From: Bdellovibrionales bacterium
GTDB taxonomy: Bacteria; Bdellovibrionota; Bdellovibrionia; Bdellovibrionales; UBA1609
Assembly (NCBI GenBank): GCA_019637855.1
Contig: JAHBUX010000009.1
Span: forward strand, 1-64,000
Length of the DNA stretch: 64,000 bases
Direction of reading: 5' to 3'
This document shows positions 40,252-49,242 of the stretch, piece by piece; positions within the stretch are counted from its first letter, which is position 1; the number at the start of each line of letters is the position of its first letter. The translations under genes and the position numbers were made by a program. The notes beneath the pieces are model-generated. The model was not told the origin of the DNA. It worked only from the letters and a program-made list of their open reading frames with translations, and made no database searches.

Positions 40252-42852
40252 TTGAAGCGGGAAGATCGCACAGATCGAATACTTATAGCCATTGCGCTGG
40301 TCATACTTTTTTTGACCGGCGGGATGTTCTATTTCGATCAGTGGATGTGGGGCTCGGGCCGTAGTCGCGGAGAGACCATCGGTGTGATCAGCAGTCGCAA
40401 CGGGGATGTGCGCTTAAAGTACCAAGATGATCTGCGCTGGTCGCAAGCCACCAATGGACAGGATCTGGCGTACAACGACGCTGTCTATGCGGGCGCCGGC
40501 TCACAAGCGGAATTGCAAATCAGCAATAGTAAGATGACCGTGACTGAAAACACGCTTGTGGTTTTGCGCCGCGATCAAGATGTGAGTTTTTTGAATCTCA
40601 ATTACGGAACCTTGTTCGGTAAGCTGGCTAAAAACGACAAATTCGTGATCGATACCGGCAATGGTAAGCCGATCGCGCTGCACGCCGGTGCCGGAGCTCA
40701 GATCGTCGTACGCCGCACGGACGGCAAGACGCAATTGGATCTGACCGCGGGCGAAGCTTACGTCACCGTCGATGGTCAGCGCAAAAAGGTCGATAAGTCT
40801 TCGCGTCTTGTGTTCGGCGATAAAACGCCAGCCCTTTTGCAAACGCAGGGCCTGCGTATTTTAAAACCGCTGCGTGATCAAGTGATTGCTTCCGAAGACG
40901 CCGCTCGCATCGACTTCGCGTGGGCATGGGAAAACGCTCGCCCTGCGTCCGCGGGCGAAACCTACAAGCTCGAGTTTTCTGCCGACGCCTCTTTCAACAA
41001 GATTCACATCAGCAAAACGGTGCAAGGCGCGCTCACTACAAGCATGACGGTGAGTCGCTCGGTGTCACTCTTCTATCGCGTTAAAGGTCCGAACGACCAA
41101 GTCTCCGCCATCGAGCAAGTGAACTTCTTGCGCTTGGAAAAGCCGATGATCGTCACGCCTCAAGCTGACGCTCACTTTGAGCTTTCAGCCAATTCTTTGT
41201 CTAAAGTGCCGTTTGAGTTCCGTCGCCCAGAGAAAGCCACGGTGTGGTATCAGATCGCGACCGATGCCGAGTTCAAAGACGTCGTTTTCAATCAAAACAC
41301 TCCCGATCTGAAGCAGATTCAGGAGCTGCCTGTGGGGAGCTACCAGTTGCGCGCGCGCAGCGACTTCGGCAATGGCAAATTGACCGCATGGACCGAAGCA
41401 CGCCCCTTCTTTGTCGACAAGCAGTTGGAGGTCTTCCGTTTGAGCGGGGGGCACGTACCGACCCGAGTTTTGATCCCGAATCGTGCCTATCCGTCTTATT
41501 TGTATAAGGCCGATGAAGAGCAGGTGAAGACCTATCTGGCCGATCAAGGCGTGCTCAAAAAATTCTTCCCTTACAAAGAGGGAGAGATCGACGAGCTTAA
41601 AATCCAGATGGAGACTGGCGAGCAGCGGCTGTATGCGCAGACCGACAGTCGTTGGCCGGCGGAGCACCTGGAGCCGGGGCGCTTCTCCTATAAAACTCAA
41701 GTCAGTAAGCGGGGGTTCAGACCTTCGGAATGGTCGTCGAGCAAGCGGCTGCAGATCGCGATGGAACCGGTTAAGCCCATGGGTGATGCGCTCTACTCCG
41801 ATCCCGACGAGAAGGGGTTAAGGCAGGCACAGTGGGGCTTCACGCCCTTGCTGTATGCCGCGAGCTACGATGTTGAGGTTTCGCCGTCACAAGCCTTTTT
41901 GGATCCGTTGACCATCAAGACGCGGACACCGCGGGTCACCACAGAGCTTCCACAGGGAGGGTTCTACTGGCGGGCGCGAGCGCGCGATCGTCAGGGGCGT
42001 ATCATCAGCGGATTTTCCCAAGCGTATCGCTTGAAGGATCAAGTGGTGAAGGTGCCGCAGTTCCTGGCTAAGAACCAAGAAGAGCGTAAACCTGCGGCCA
42101 CCGAGCGTACGGCTACACGAGCTCAGCGCGTGCGCGAAAAGCCCTGGGAGCGCAGCGGTTGGTGGACTTGGCTTGGTGCCGGCACAAACTATGTGGACTA
42201 CCGTCAGTCGATTCCGACGCGCGGGACGCTGCAGGCCCATCACGTAAAAGGTCCTTCGCAGTATTTTGAGGGTGGGTATACCGGTGGCAATGGCGTCGGC
42301 GGTGTCTTGTCCTACAAGAACACGCCCGGCGAATTCACGATTCCCGGAGTGCCGATCCTGCCCAATACGTTCCGTTGGACATCGATGTCCTTAGAGGGAA
42401 TTGTGCGCAAGACGTCCAGGTTCTCGCTGTTCGATGCGCCGATCGTTTACGGTATGCGGGCGGGTGTGCAGCAGCACAATATCCCGTTCTTGTTCCTGCC
42501 GGCGCTGGCCGACGTTCTGCTGTTAAGGAACAACCAGATGAACACGGCGTCCTTTGGGTTGCTGGCAGAAATGACCCGGGCGCGCTGGAGCTATCAATGG
42601 TTGATGCGCTACCAGTTCCCACTGAGTTCAAAGGCCGATGGCGCGAGTTCCTTCAGTATGCAGCCAGTGTTTGCGTTCGATGGCTCTATGGGTGCTAGCT
42701 ACAACATCACTCAGCGCATGAAGCTGGGATTGTTCTGGTATGGCCAGTGGCACCAGTTCAACTTTGTCTACGGCGATACGGATGTCACGAATACGGGCTT
42801 CCAGTCCTTGTTCTATTCGAACGTGGATGTCCGTTTGGGCGTCGATTTCTAG
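40252..42852 (+). CDS. FecR-like domain protein with Ig-like modules and a barrel-like C-terminus (866 aa)
   Basis: TTG start. One hydrophobic segment (about 10-30) is a signal or anchor. Residues 40-195 read like a FecR domain: GVISSRNGDVRLKYQDDLRWSQATNGQDL, then VTENTLVVLRRD and LDLTAGEAYVTVDGQRKKV. Several fibronectin-like repeats follow (about 210-620; GSYQLRARSD and GGFYWRARARD are typical strand ends). The final ~230 residues are strand-rich (WWTWLGAGTNYVDY, MRAGVQQHNIPFL, MGASYNITQRMKLGLFWYGQW) and end in RLGVDF with a terminal Phe, as in barrels. A single protein may therefore span from a periplasmic sensor to an outer-membrane barrel; this is inference. Confidence 0.83.
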   Translation: MKREDRTDRILIAIALVILFLTGGMFYFDQWMWGSGRSRGETIGVISSRNGDVRLKYQDDLRWSQATNGQDLAYNDAVYAGAGSQAELQISNSKMTVTENTLVVLRRDQDVSFLNLNYGTLFGKLAKNDKFVIDTGNGKPIALHAGAGAQIVVRRTDGKTQLDLTAGEAYVTVDGQRKKVDKSSRLVFGDKTPALLQTQGLRILKPLRDQVIASEDAARIDFAWAWENARPASAGETYKLEFSADASFNKIHISKTVQGALTTSMTVSRSVSLFYRVKGPNDQVSAIEQVNFLRLEKPMIVTPQADAHFELSANSLSKVPFEFRRPEKATVWYQIATDAEFKDVVFNQNTPDLKQIQELPVGSYQLRARSDFGNGKLTAWTEARPFFVDKQLEVFRLSGGHVPTRVLIPNRAYPSYLYKADEEQVKTYLADQGVLKKFFPYKEGEIDELKIQMETGEQRLYAQTDSRWPAEHLEPGRFSYKTQVSKRGFRPSEWSSSKRLQIAMEPVKPMGDALYSDPDEKGLRQAQWGFTPLLYAASYDVEVSPSQAFLDPLTIKTRTPRVTTELPQGGFYWRARARDRQGRIISGFSQAYRLKDQVVKVPQFLAKNQEERKPAATERTATRAQRVREKPWERSGWWTWLGAGTNYVDYRQSIPTRGTLQAHHVKGPSQYFEGGYTGGNGVGGVLSYKNTPGEFTIPGVPILPNTFRWTSMSLEGIVRKTSRFSLFDAPIVYGMRAGVQQHNIPFLFLPALADVLLLRNNQMNTASFGLLAEMTRARWSYQWLMRYQFPLSSKADGASSFSMQPVFAFDGSMGASYNITQRMKLGLFWYGQWHQFNFVYGDTDVTNTGFQSLFYSNVDVRLGVDF

Positions 42853-42987
42853 TGCCGTTTTTGCGCCTAGCACTCACCTAATTTCATGTAAATCCCCGTG
42901 TTCTCGAGGTCTAAGGGCCTAAAAGCATGGCATAGATTTCGAAAAAGGCAGCCATGTCCAGAGCACGGATGCTCGAGGAGGACGATC

Positions 42988-43620
42988 ATGTTCAAGCTGC
43001 GTTTAAGCGACATTGCGAAACGGATTTCAGTCTCGATCTTCTTGTCGGCGGCGGTGTTGAGCATCGCCAGTGTGGAGTCGCTCTGGCACGACCGCAATGC
43101 ACCTGATCTGTTGCGTGAGGAGACTCAGAAAAACCTGCGTGTGGCCTTGGATGCGGCGACCGAAAAAGCCACGGTGGCGACGGACCCCACTCAGGCTGAG
43201 CGCTTGCGGTTCACCTTTACCCAAGATGAATTTGGGAACGTGTCGCCTTTTGGTCAGTTAAACACGATTGCGCCATTAACTCAGATGATGAACAAGGGTG
43301 TGGTGGGATTTAACCGGCAAGCGTACCGCAGCCCGCAGTACAAAGAAGAGGTGGGCTACGATCTTTTGCAGTACGAGATCGAGCACAAAGACGGCAGCAA
43401 ATCCTACGTGCTCGCTTACTTAGAGCGGCCTTTAGAAGGCAATCCGGATGAGTTGGTGCCTGTTGTGATCGTGATGCAAGGCCATCAGGGAGCGGCGAAG
43501 CAGTCACTTTTTCGCTCCGGACAGCTGGTGGAGCAGGGCGATTTAAGCCTCGCGCAGGTGCAATCTCTGATGACTCAAAAGCTAAACTCCGGCGTCCCTT
43601 TCTTTTCAGTCGCGCGCTAA
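42988..43620 (+). CDS. Exported or membrane-anchored protein of unknown function (210 aa)
   Basis: The start is the ATG at 42988 with GAGGAGG upstream; a longer frame from 42898 lacks support. Residues 8-25 (DIAKRISVSIFLSAAVLSIA) form a signal or anchor. The rest is soluble: EFGNVSPFGQLNTIAPL, then YDLLQYEIEHKDGSKSYVLAYLERPLEG, then ELVPVVIVMQGHQG. No family recognised. A small inverted repeat (GAGCA/TGCTC, 42961-42974) precedes the ribosome site. Confidence 0.76.
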   Translation: MFKLRLSDIAKRISVSIFLSAAVLSIASVESLWHDRNAPDLLREETQKNLRVALDAATEKATVATDPTQAERLRFTFTQDEFGNVSPFGQLNTIAPLTQMMNKGVVGFNRQAYRSPQYKEEVGYDLLQYEIEHKDGSKSYVLAYLERPLEGNPDELVPVVIVMQGHQGAAKQSLFRSGQLVEQGDLSLAQVQSLMTQKLNSGVPFFSVAR

Positions 43621-43709
43621 ATGAGGCGCATTTAACACTCCTGTAGTATTTACACTCGATACGCCTTACAACGCGCCTCTCCCGCGCGTTCTGACACGAA
43701 TCTAACCTC

Positions 43710-43738
43710 TTGACGTATTTAAACGACTCAATGCATAA
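43710..43738 (+). promoter_or_regulatory. Sigma-70-type promoter of the tandem barrel genes
   Basis: TTGACG (43710-43715), a 17-base spacer and GCATAA (43733-43738). The spacing and the -35 match are good, the -10 is partial. It precedes a leader of about 60 bases with a stem-loop. Confidence 0.5.
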
Positions 43739-43741
43739 CAG

Positions 43742-43767
43742 CCCGATAACGGAACTCCGTTATTCGG
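43742..43767 (+). promoter_or_regulatory. Leader stem-loop before the first tandem barrel gene
   Basis: CCCGATAACGG (43742-43752) pairs with CCGTTATTCGGG with one bulge around a short loop. At the predicted 5' end of the message it would protect the mRNA from decay or act as a regulatory site, a common arrangement for strongly expressed porin genes. Confidence 0.45.
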
Positions 43768-43803
43768 GTTGGTTCCAAACTTTTAAAAGAAGAGGTTCAT
43801 GCA

Positions 43804-44742
43804 ATGAAATTTCTTAGTCTCGCCGTCGCGGTGACATTCGGCTTTGCAGCCTTTGCCCAAGAGCAAACGCAGTCGACTGAAGCTCAGACGAAACTGAAGA
43901 TTGAAGACACCAAAGAGAAAAACAAAGTCGATGGCGATATCGACCAAGAAATCACGAACGCGAAACTTCGCGCCGAGTCTGGTTCGAAGTCGAAGTGGTC
44001 CGGATCTGCGAGTATCTCGTATATGGGCTCATCTTTGGAAACTCCGTTGGGCAATGAACGTCCGAACACAGCACAAGAAGCTGTTGCTCCACCGGTTTCC
44101 ATGGGTGGTAGCTTGGCTATCCGTTACCGCATGACTAAAAATCAATCCTTAACTGCTGGCGTGGGTTGGGGTTTGGATAGCCCGTGGGAGAAGCAGGAGG
44201 GTAACGTTTCTGATCCGTACCTTTCTTATAACTATGTGGGCAAAATTAAAGGTGTTCAGAATATCGCTACTGTTGCCGGCTCTGTGATCACCAACAATCA
44301 AAGTCGTTCAATCGGTCAAAATGCCGATCTCGGTGTTAGCAACATCATGATGTACGACTTTGATGGCAGCAAATTCACGGTCGGGTTAATCTTGGCGGCC
44401 GATCGCGGATTCTTTGGCGAAGGCAATGCCGCTCGTCAACGTGAATGGACCTTTGGTGCCTATGTTCCCATGGAATACGCATTCAATGACACTGTTCAAT
44501 TGCGTACAGTCTTCCGTCCTTGGACGGTGTACAGAACTGCAGCTCAAGAGAGCTGGACGTTCAACTCTATCCGTTGGACGCAATCTCTTGGCGTCGCTGT
44601 TGCTGTTACTCGCGATATCAACCTCTACCCGAATTTTCAGTGGGATGTTGAACAATGGCGTGGCAATGACTACAACTTCTTCTCTAAAGATGTTCGCGCC
44701 AACTCGACTGTTGGTTTGCAGGCAGCGATCAACGTTTTTTAA
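43804..44742 (+). CDS. Outer-membrane barrel protein, tandem paralogue 1 (312 aa)
   Basis: Signal peptide MKFLSLAVAVTFGFAAFA-Q. The mature N-terminus is a charged segment (TEAQTKLKIED, KVDGDIDQEITNAKLRAESGSKS) nearly identical to that of the next gene. The rest is strand-rich and ends in LQAAINVF with terminal Phe, a barrel signature. A GAAGAGG ribosome site precedes the ATG. The leader hairpin, good promoter and own terminator suggest high expression. Possible porin; the specific family is not recognised. Confidence 0.87.
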   Translation: MKFLSLAVAVTFGFAAFAQEQTQSTEAQTKLKIEDTKEKNKVDGDIDQEITNAKLRAESGSKSKWSGSASISYMGSSLETPLGNERPNTAQEAVAPPVSMGGSLAIRYRMTKNQSLTAGVGWGLDSPWEKQEGNVSDPYLSYNYVGKIKGVQNIATVAGSVITNNQSRSIGQNADLGVSNIMMYDFDGSKFTVGLILAADRGFFGEGNAARQREWTFGAYVPMEYAFNDTVQLRTVFRPWTVYRTAAQESWTFNSIRWTQSLGVAVAVTRDINLYPNFQWDVEQWRGNDYNFFSKDVRANSTVGLQAAINVF

Positions 44743-44762
44743 TTTCACTTTAAAAACCTGAA

Positions 44763-44795
44763 TTAAAAAGGCAGCTCGCAAGGCTGCCTTTTTAA
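44763..44795 (+). terminator. Intrinsic terminator between the tandem barrel genes
   Basis: TTAAAAAGGCAGC (44763-44775) pairs with GCTGCCTTTTTAA (44783-44795), giving a stem with a T5 run. The GGCAGC/GCTGCC core is shared with the terminator of the next paralogue. Confidence 0.92.
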
Positions 44796-44826
44796 ATTTC
44801 AACCAATACTAAAAGAAGAAGTAAAT

Positions 44827-45789
44827 ATGAAACTCACATCTTATGCACTTACAATTTCATTGTTATTTTCCGGAACTGCTTTTGCTCAGGAAACAAAGTC
44901 TACCGAGGCTCAAACGAAGCTGAAGATCGAAGAAACAAGAGATAAAAACAAAGTCGATGGTGATATCGATCAGGAGATCACTAACGCTCGTATGCGTGCG
45001 GATAGCGGATCGAAATCCCGCTACTCATTGTCAACGGGCCTCTCGTACACCGGTGGTGCGGTCAAGAGTGCGTTCGGTTCGGGGCGTCCCAATCTGTCGG
45101 GTGAGCCTGGTGTACAAACGGATACCAGTGCGCAAATTGACGTCAGCGGCCGTTACCGCTGGACGAAAAACGATAGCTTAACGTTTGGTACGGCGCTCGG
45201 CATGCTCACGCCATTTCAGGGCAAAGTTGGAAAAAGAGATCAGATGAACTGGTCCAATCCGTCCCTATACTATAATCGTGTAGGCAAGCTGGGGCCGCTG
45301 CAAACGACAGCAAAAATCGGCGGCTCGATTGGAACTTCGCAATATTCTGAAAGCGTCGACAATGATTTTAACGTTGCGGTCAGCTATTCGGTCTTAAAAG
45401 CATTCGAGAATCGCTGGACCGCTGGCGTTAGCGTCAATGGTGGATACTTGAACTATGATTCGAAGCCCGGTGAAAACCTTGCTAACCGTAGCAAGATGTA
45501 TGGTGGCGATAAACGTTCGCAGTTCAATTTAGGGGTTTTCCCCTTTGCAGAATACGCCTTCAACGATACGTATTCGTTCCGCACTGTGTTCGGTTACTTC
45601 AACTGGAAACACCTTTATGGCGACAACAACAAATGGCGTTTGCTGCAAACTTACGTTTATCAGTCTGTTGGCGTGGGCATCTCGGTGACTCGAGATGTGT
45701 ACTTGTACCCGAACATTCAGTTCTTGCCGGGTAATCTGCGTTCGGATTTCACGAACGTATCCATGTCTGCGACCCTCAACGTTTTCTAG
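44827..45789 (+). CDS. Outer-membrane barrel protein, tandem paralogue 2 (320 aa)
   Basis: Signal peptide MKLTSYALTISLLFSGTAFA-Q, then the same charged leader as its neighbour (STEAQTKLKIEETRDKNKV, DGDIDQEITNARMRADSGSKS). The barrel part has diverged but keeps landmarks (YRWTKNDSLTFGTALGML, FPFAEYAFNDTYSFRTVFGY, GVGISVTRDVYLYPNIQF) and ends NVF. It arose by tandem duplication of the preceding gene. It follows the first terminator by 31 bases, so it depends on read-through or its own promoter. Confidence 0.88.
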   Translation: MKLTSYALTISLLFSGTAFAQETKSTEAQTKLKIEETRDKNKVDGDIDQEITNARMRADSGSKSRYSLSTGLSYTGGAVKSAFGSGRPNLSGEPGVQTDTSAQIDVSGRYRWTKNDSLTFGTALGMLTPFQGKVGKRDQMNWSNPSLYYNRVGKLGPLQTTAKIGGSIGTSQYSESVDNDFNVAVSYSVLKAFENRWTAGVSVNGGYLNYDSKPGENLANRSKMYGGDKRSQFNLGVFPFAEYAFNDTYSFRTVFGYFNWKHLYGDNNKWRLLQTYVYQSVGVGISVTRDVYLYPNIQFLPGNLRSDFTNVSMSATLNVF

Positions 45790-45812
45790 ATTTCGTTAGA
45801 AAATTGAAAAGG

Positions 45813-45843
45813 AAAAGGCAGCCCTTTGGAGGCTGCCTTTTTT
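45813..45843. terminator. Intrinsic terminator after the second barrel gene
   Basis: AAAAGGCAGCC (45813-45823) pairs with GGCTGCCTTTT (45831-45841) with T6 following. It serves the rightward gene and, read in reverse, could also stop the leftward barrel gene at 46920-45865. Confidence 0.9.
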
Positions 45844-45864
45844 ATTTGTTCAAACCGTAAGCTC

Positions 45865-46920
45865 TTAGAGCGTGAAAGTGTAGGCTACCCGCACACCTAG
45901 TTCGGTGGCTTTGTTGTCCCACGTTTCATCGACCGTGTCGGTTTTGTCTTTTAGCTTGGTTGTGCGGTTGTTCCAGAATACGTCCAGCCCCATGCCGTGG
46001 CGGGGATTGAAATCAAAGCCAGTGCCGATCTTTAAATAGTAGCTGGAGTTGGACTTCGAAGTGACTGAACCCGAGCTGCCAATGCCCAAACCGTGATTGT
46101 AGCCCGCTGTCGAACGGAACAGGAGACGATCAGTGATCGGGGATTGATACGTCAGATTTAAACCGGCCACGATGTCTTGCAAACGATCCAACTTCAACTT
46201 CGTACCCGACACCCACGACAGCACCGGGTAAGCGTCGTTACCAATGTCGAAGCCGGGGCAGATCTGTTGAAAAAAGCTCGACGAGCCAAAGAAGCAATAG
46301 CGCATCTTTGCGTAGTAGATATCATAGCCCGCTTTGCTCTCTTGGAACTGGCGCCCGCCAACACCACTTCCGGTTTTGGCTTCATCCATTTTTAGTTCGG
46401 CATGCGTGTACTCAAAGCCGACGGCGAAGCGGGGAGTGCTGACCAAGTCATAAGCCACACCGTAACCCAAGCTGTTGCTGCGGAAGTTGAAGTCCTGACC
46501 GCCCTGACTCCAAGTTGCCGCCACACTCTTCGGTACCACCAAGGCGCTCAGGCGATGTTTAGGATACCCAACATAGGTGCGAAACGGGGCATCGTCACTC
46601 ACGCTGTCATTGTAGGTTTCGGCCGCGGTCGGAGTCAGGCTTTCACCCTCCTCTTTGAACTGGATCATAGGGACTGAGCTTGCCTTTTCTTTCATTGATG
46701 CTTCATCAATGCGGAAGTTGAGAACTTCACCGGGCGCCACTTTGCTGCCGGCCCCCGCTGCCGCAGACGGCGCTGTCTCAGTCGTTGCAGGTTTAGTGGC
46801 GGCCTTCTTTGCTGACTTCTTGGCTTTCGGTGTTGCCGGAGCTTCTTGTGCATTGGCCGCTGATGCGGCCGTGGTCAGAGCGAAGAACAATCCAAGAACA
46901 AGATTCAAGGCGCTATTCAT
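45865..46920 (-). CDS. Outer-membrane barrel protein with Ala/Lys-rich linker (351 aa)
   Basis: Signal peptide ending in SAANA-Q, then an Ala/Lys/Thr-rich low-complexity linker (about 25-62: APATPKAKKSAKKAATKPAT). From about 110 the protein is strand-rich (FRSNSLGYGVAYDLVS, FAVGFEYTHAELKM, AGYDIYYAKMRYCFF, LLFRSTAGYNHGLGI) and ends LGVRVAYTFTL, a barrel end with a hydrophobic terminal residue. The linker may contact peptidoglycan. It is convergent with the tandem barrel genes across a shared terminator. No named family. Confidence 0.85.
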   Translation of the reverse strand: MNSALNLVLGLFFALTTAASAANAQEAPATPKAKKSAKKAATKPATTETAPSAAAGAGSKVAPGEVLNFRIDEASMKEKASSVPMIQFKEEGESLTPTAAETYNDSVSDDAPFRTYVGYPKHRLSALVVPKSVAATWSQGGQDFNFRSNSLGYGVAYDLVSTPRFAVGFEYTHAELKMDEAKTGSGVGGRQFQESKAGYDIYYAKMRYCFFGSSSFFQQICPGFDIGNDAYPVLSWVSGTKLKLDRLQDIVAGLNLTYQSPITDRLLFRSTAGYNHGLGIGSSGSVTSKSNSSYYLKIGTGFDFNPRHGMGLDVFWNNRTTKLKDKTDTVDETWDNKATELGVRVAYTFTL

Positions 46921-47098
46921 GTTGGCGAACCCTTTGTTGAGCTTACGGAGACGTTAGCATTTTGAATCCCAGTACATAAGCCTGGTGTTAAAGGAGCTTA
47001 AGAAATCTGGACCATGGTTGATGAAAGAGATCTTTGAACTCCAAGCAAGCCGCGCTACCATTTATTCATTCTCCCCAAGAATTTTATTGGAGGCATCT

Positions 47099-47803
47099 AT
47101 GATTCGGGGTCTTTTGGCGAGTTCTCTTCTGGCGATCGCGGCATTGGGCGCGACGGCAGCGCAAGCTCAGGTTGAGATCTATTGTAAGCTTCGTTCGGGT
47201 GGCTCCGCGTTGGAGTGCCAATCGACGGGCAAGGACAAACGTGTGATGACCGCCGAAGACATCACCAACTTTGTGGACGCCGGTGAAGTCGCCGCGTTTA
47301 TCACATTGAAGAGCAAAAAAGGCATCGAGCGCACGTACATGTTGGATCCCAAAGCCCCGCAATACAAAAGATTGGGCGAAGTGAAACGCAACTCTTCGAT
47401 CTCCGAGATCGCCAAAGCCAAAACTGATCTGTTCAACGAGATCGAAAAGAGAGTGATCGAGACTTCCGACAAACTCGACGCTCAAGCCTCAACCGCTGAG
47501 CTGGTCTTGTGGGACCCGGGACTTTCTTACGACAAATTCCATCGCGAACAGCGTACGATGGTGGCGGAGCTCGATGGCTACCGCAAAAACCGTGACAAGG
47601 TGTGCACCAGCACGCCGGCTTTCGAACAGGTGTCGAAGGCCAATTCGAAACTGCAACAGACCCTCTCCAATATCGTGTTCGCGTTCCAGACGCCTGGAAC
47701 CTGTATGTCGAGTTTCAAGGTCTTCAAAGATCGTGACGGCTCGATCGATCTGCGCCAGTTGGACGGAGTGAGCGATCAGTACAGAGAGAGCTGTAAGAAG
47801 TAA
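47099..47803 (+). CDS. Secreted protein of unknown function (234 aa)
   Basis: The start is the ATG at 47099 with TTGGAGG upstream; a frame from 46985 would bury the signal peptide. MIRGLLASSLLAIAALGATAAQA is the signal. The mature part has Cys residues in YCKLRSG and ECQST, a helical region (about 95-150, SEIAKAKTDLFNEIEKRVI), and CTSTP...TCMSSF...SCKK towards the end, suggesting several disulfides. The family is not recognised. A strong terminator follows. Confidence 0.78.
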   Translation: MIRGLLASSLLAIAALGATAAQAQVEIYCKLRSGGSALECQSTGKDKRVMTAEDITNFVDAGEVAAFITLKSKKGIERTYMLDPKAPQYKRLGEVKRNSSISEIAKAKTDLFNEIEKRVIETSDKLDAQASTAELVLWDPGLSYDKFHREQRTMVAELDGYRKNRDKVCTSTPAFEQVSKANSKLQQTLSNIVFAFQTPGTCMSSFKVFKDRDGSIDLRQLDGVSDQYRESCKK

Positions 47804-47832
47804 GCCAAATCACTCATCGGGTGAGTGAGAAG

Positions 47833-47857
47833 GGCCTAGGGAAACCTAGGCCTTTTT
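47833..47857. terminator. Intrinsic terminator between convergent genes
   Basis: GGCCTAGG (47833-47840) pairs with CCTAGGCC (47845-47852) around GAAA, followed by T5. A weaker hairpin (CACTCA/TGAGTG) lies just upstream. It sits between a rightward gene and the leftward fibre gene. Confidence 0.88.
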
Positions 47858-47870
47858 GTTTTTAGGGGAG

Positions 47871-49241
47871 TTAGTTGGCGAGGTAGTTACATTGAACGTA
47901 CATCGTCACGGTCGTATCCATAGCGAGAGCGGCGTCGGCCACGCCCGTTGTTACCACAGGGTTGTTGCGTAAAGTCACTGTTGTCGAGTTGGGCGCGATC
48001 ACGCCTTTGATCCCGCTACCAGTGAATACGGTTGTTGAATGACCAATGGTACATACCTGGTTCAGGTTTGCCTGGTTGAGCGACGTTTCGGGCAGGCCGG
48101 TCAGTGTCATATTGCCTGTTCCTGTTCCGCCTGAAGTCACAAAGTACCAGTTCAAGAAAACCATTTTACCAATTTTGGTGTAGTAGCAAACGTTGGTCGT
48201 GAATGTCGGTGTACCGGCCACAGTCGTTCCCGTCACCGTCATGGTGCACGTTTGTGCTTCCGCATAGGCTGCCAGATCCGATGTTCCACCGCCGAGGCGA
48301 ACAGCGCCGATAGAGGCCGTACCTGTTACAGCCAAATTGTGGTCAACGGTCAAACCCGTCGGCGAGGCGGCGTACGCAGAAGCGCCAGCGAAGTGGCTTG
48401 TGCCGGAAACGGCAAGCGTAGTCAGATTGCTCAAGGCGCTGACGTCCAAGGCGGCGAAAGAACCGGTGCCGCTGGAGATCAGGTTTGCGACATTGGTCGG
48501 ACCGGTTACGGTCACGCCGTCAGCAAATGTCTTCACGCCAGCAAAAGTCTGAGTCGAAGTGTCGACGATACCCGCTGCTCCCGTACCCGCCGTCGGCAGG
48601 TAAGCCGAACCCACAGTGCCCGAGTCGATTTGACCGCCACCGATATTGGGAAGAACGCTGATATCCAAGAGACCTGCGGCATCCAAGCGTACAAGTTTAC
48701 CGTCATCTGCGGCGCCTGCCGAAGCCACAGTCATAGCGCCAGTCGCCATCGAGGCCGTACCGATGCTGCCGTCAATCACGTTCTTTGCGGTTTCCGCGAT
48801 ATAGGAAGTAGGGACAGAGGCTACAGTGATGTCGAAGCTGGGGTTAGTGCCATCGATGGCACTGATCGCATACACGCGAATGGCGACAGCGCCCGCCGCT
48901 CCACCTGCGAGCAGCGACGGGGTGAGAGACACACCGGACCAATCACCTTGCATGCCCGTTGCGGAGTAAGCGCCTGCGGAGAGATCGTCACCGGCGCCGG
49001 TCAGCGTGCGACTGAACAAGCCGTTTGACACCGCAATCGAGTAGCTTTTCGCCCACACGGTTGCACCGTTTTGGCGCACACCGATCACCATGGTGTAGGT
49101 GCCGTCGCTCACCGCCGTGTTATTGGCTTTTTTCATATAGCCCTGCACCGTGAAACTATCCAGTGTGGGCGCGGCGTGGGCAAGGCTGATCAAAGCCGTT
49201 GCAAGCCACAGAACGGGAGTGAGAAGGGTTTGAGTTTTCAT
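47871..49241 (-). CDS. Phage-tail-fibre-like surface fibre protein (456 aa)
   Basis: Signal peptide MKTQTLLTPVLWLATALISLAHA-A. The N-terminal domain (about 25-150; SFTVQGYMKKANNTAVSDGTYTM, then NGLFSRTLTG) recurs in surface fibres of predatory bacteria. The middle (about 150-330) is Gly/Thr/Ala-rich with repeated strands (LTTLAVSGTSHF, LAVTGTASIGAVRLGG), the pattern of a trimeric beta-helix shaft. The last ~110 residues (VCYYTKIGKMVFLNWYF, MTLTGLPETS) match the receptor-binding tip of phage tail fibres. The layout matches the chimeric fibre (mosaic adhesive trimer) proteins described in Bdellovibrio; assignment to that group is inference. Last gene of a three-gene operon. Confidence 0.83.
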   Translation of the reverse strand: MKTQTLLTPVLWLATALISLAHAAPTLDSFTVQGYMKKANNTAVSDGTYTMVIGVRQNGATVWAKSYSIAVSNGLFSRTLTGAGDDLSAGAYSATGMQGDWSGVSLTPSLLAGGAAGAVAIRVYAISAIDGTNPSFDITVASVPTSYIAETAKNVIDGSIGTASMATGAMTVASAGAADDGKLVRLDAAGLLDISVLPNIGGGQIDSGTVGSAYLPTAGTGAAGIVDTSTQTFAGVKTFADGVTVTGPTNVANLISSGTGSFAALDVSALSNLTTLAVSGTSHFAGASAYAASPTGLTVDHNLAVTGTASIGAVRLGGGTSDLAAYAEAQTCTMTVTGTTVAGTPTFTTNVCYYTKIGKMVFLNWYFVTSGGTGTGNMTLTGLPETSLNQANLNQVCTIGHSTTVFTGSGIKGVIAPNSTTVTLRNNPVVTTGVADAALAMDTTVTMYVQCNYLAN

Positions 49242-49242
49242 A

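Noticed and set aside
48252-49028. 258-codon frame on the plus strand
   Set aside because: It is antisense to the fibre gene; the Ser/Arg-rich translation follows from the Gly/Thr-rich coding strand.
47871-49241. Prophage
   Set aside because: The fibre-like gene carries a signal peptide and its neighbours are a lipoprotein and a coiled-coil exporter partner; no capsid, portal, terminase or integrase genes are present.
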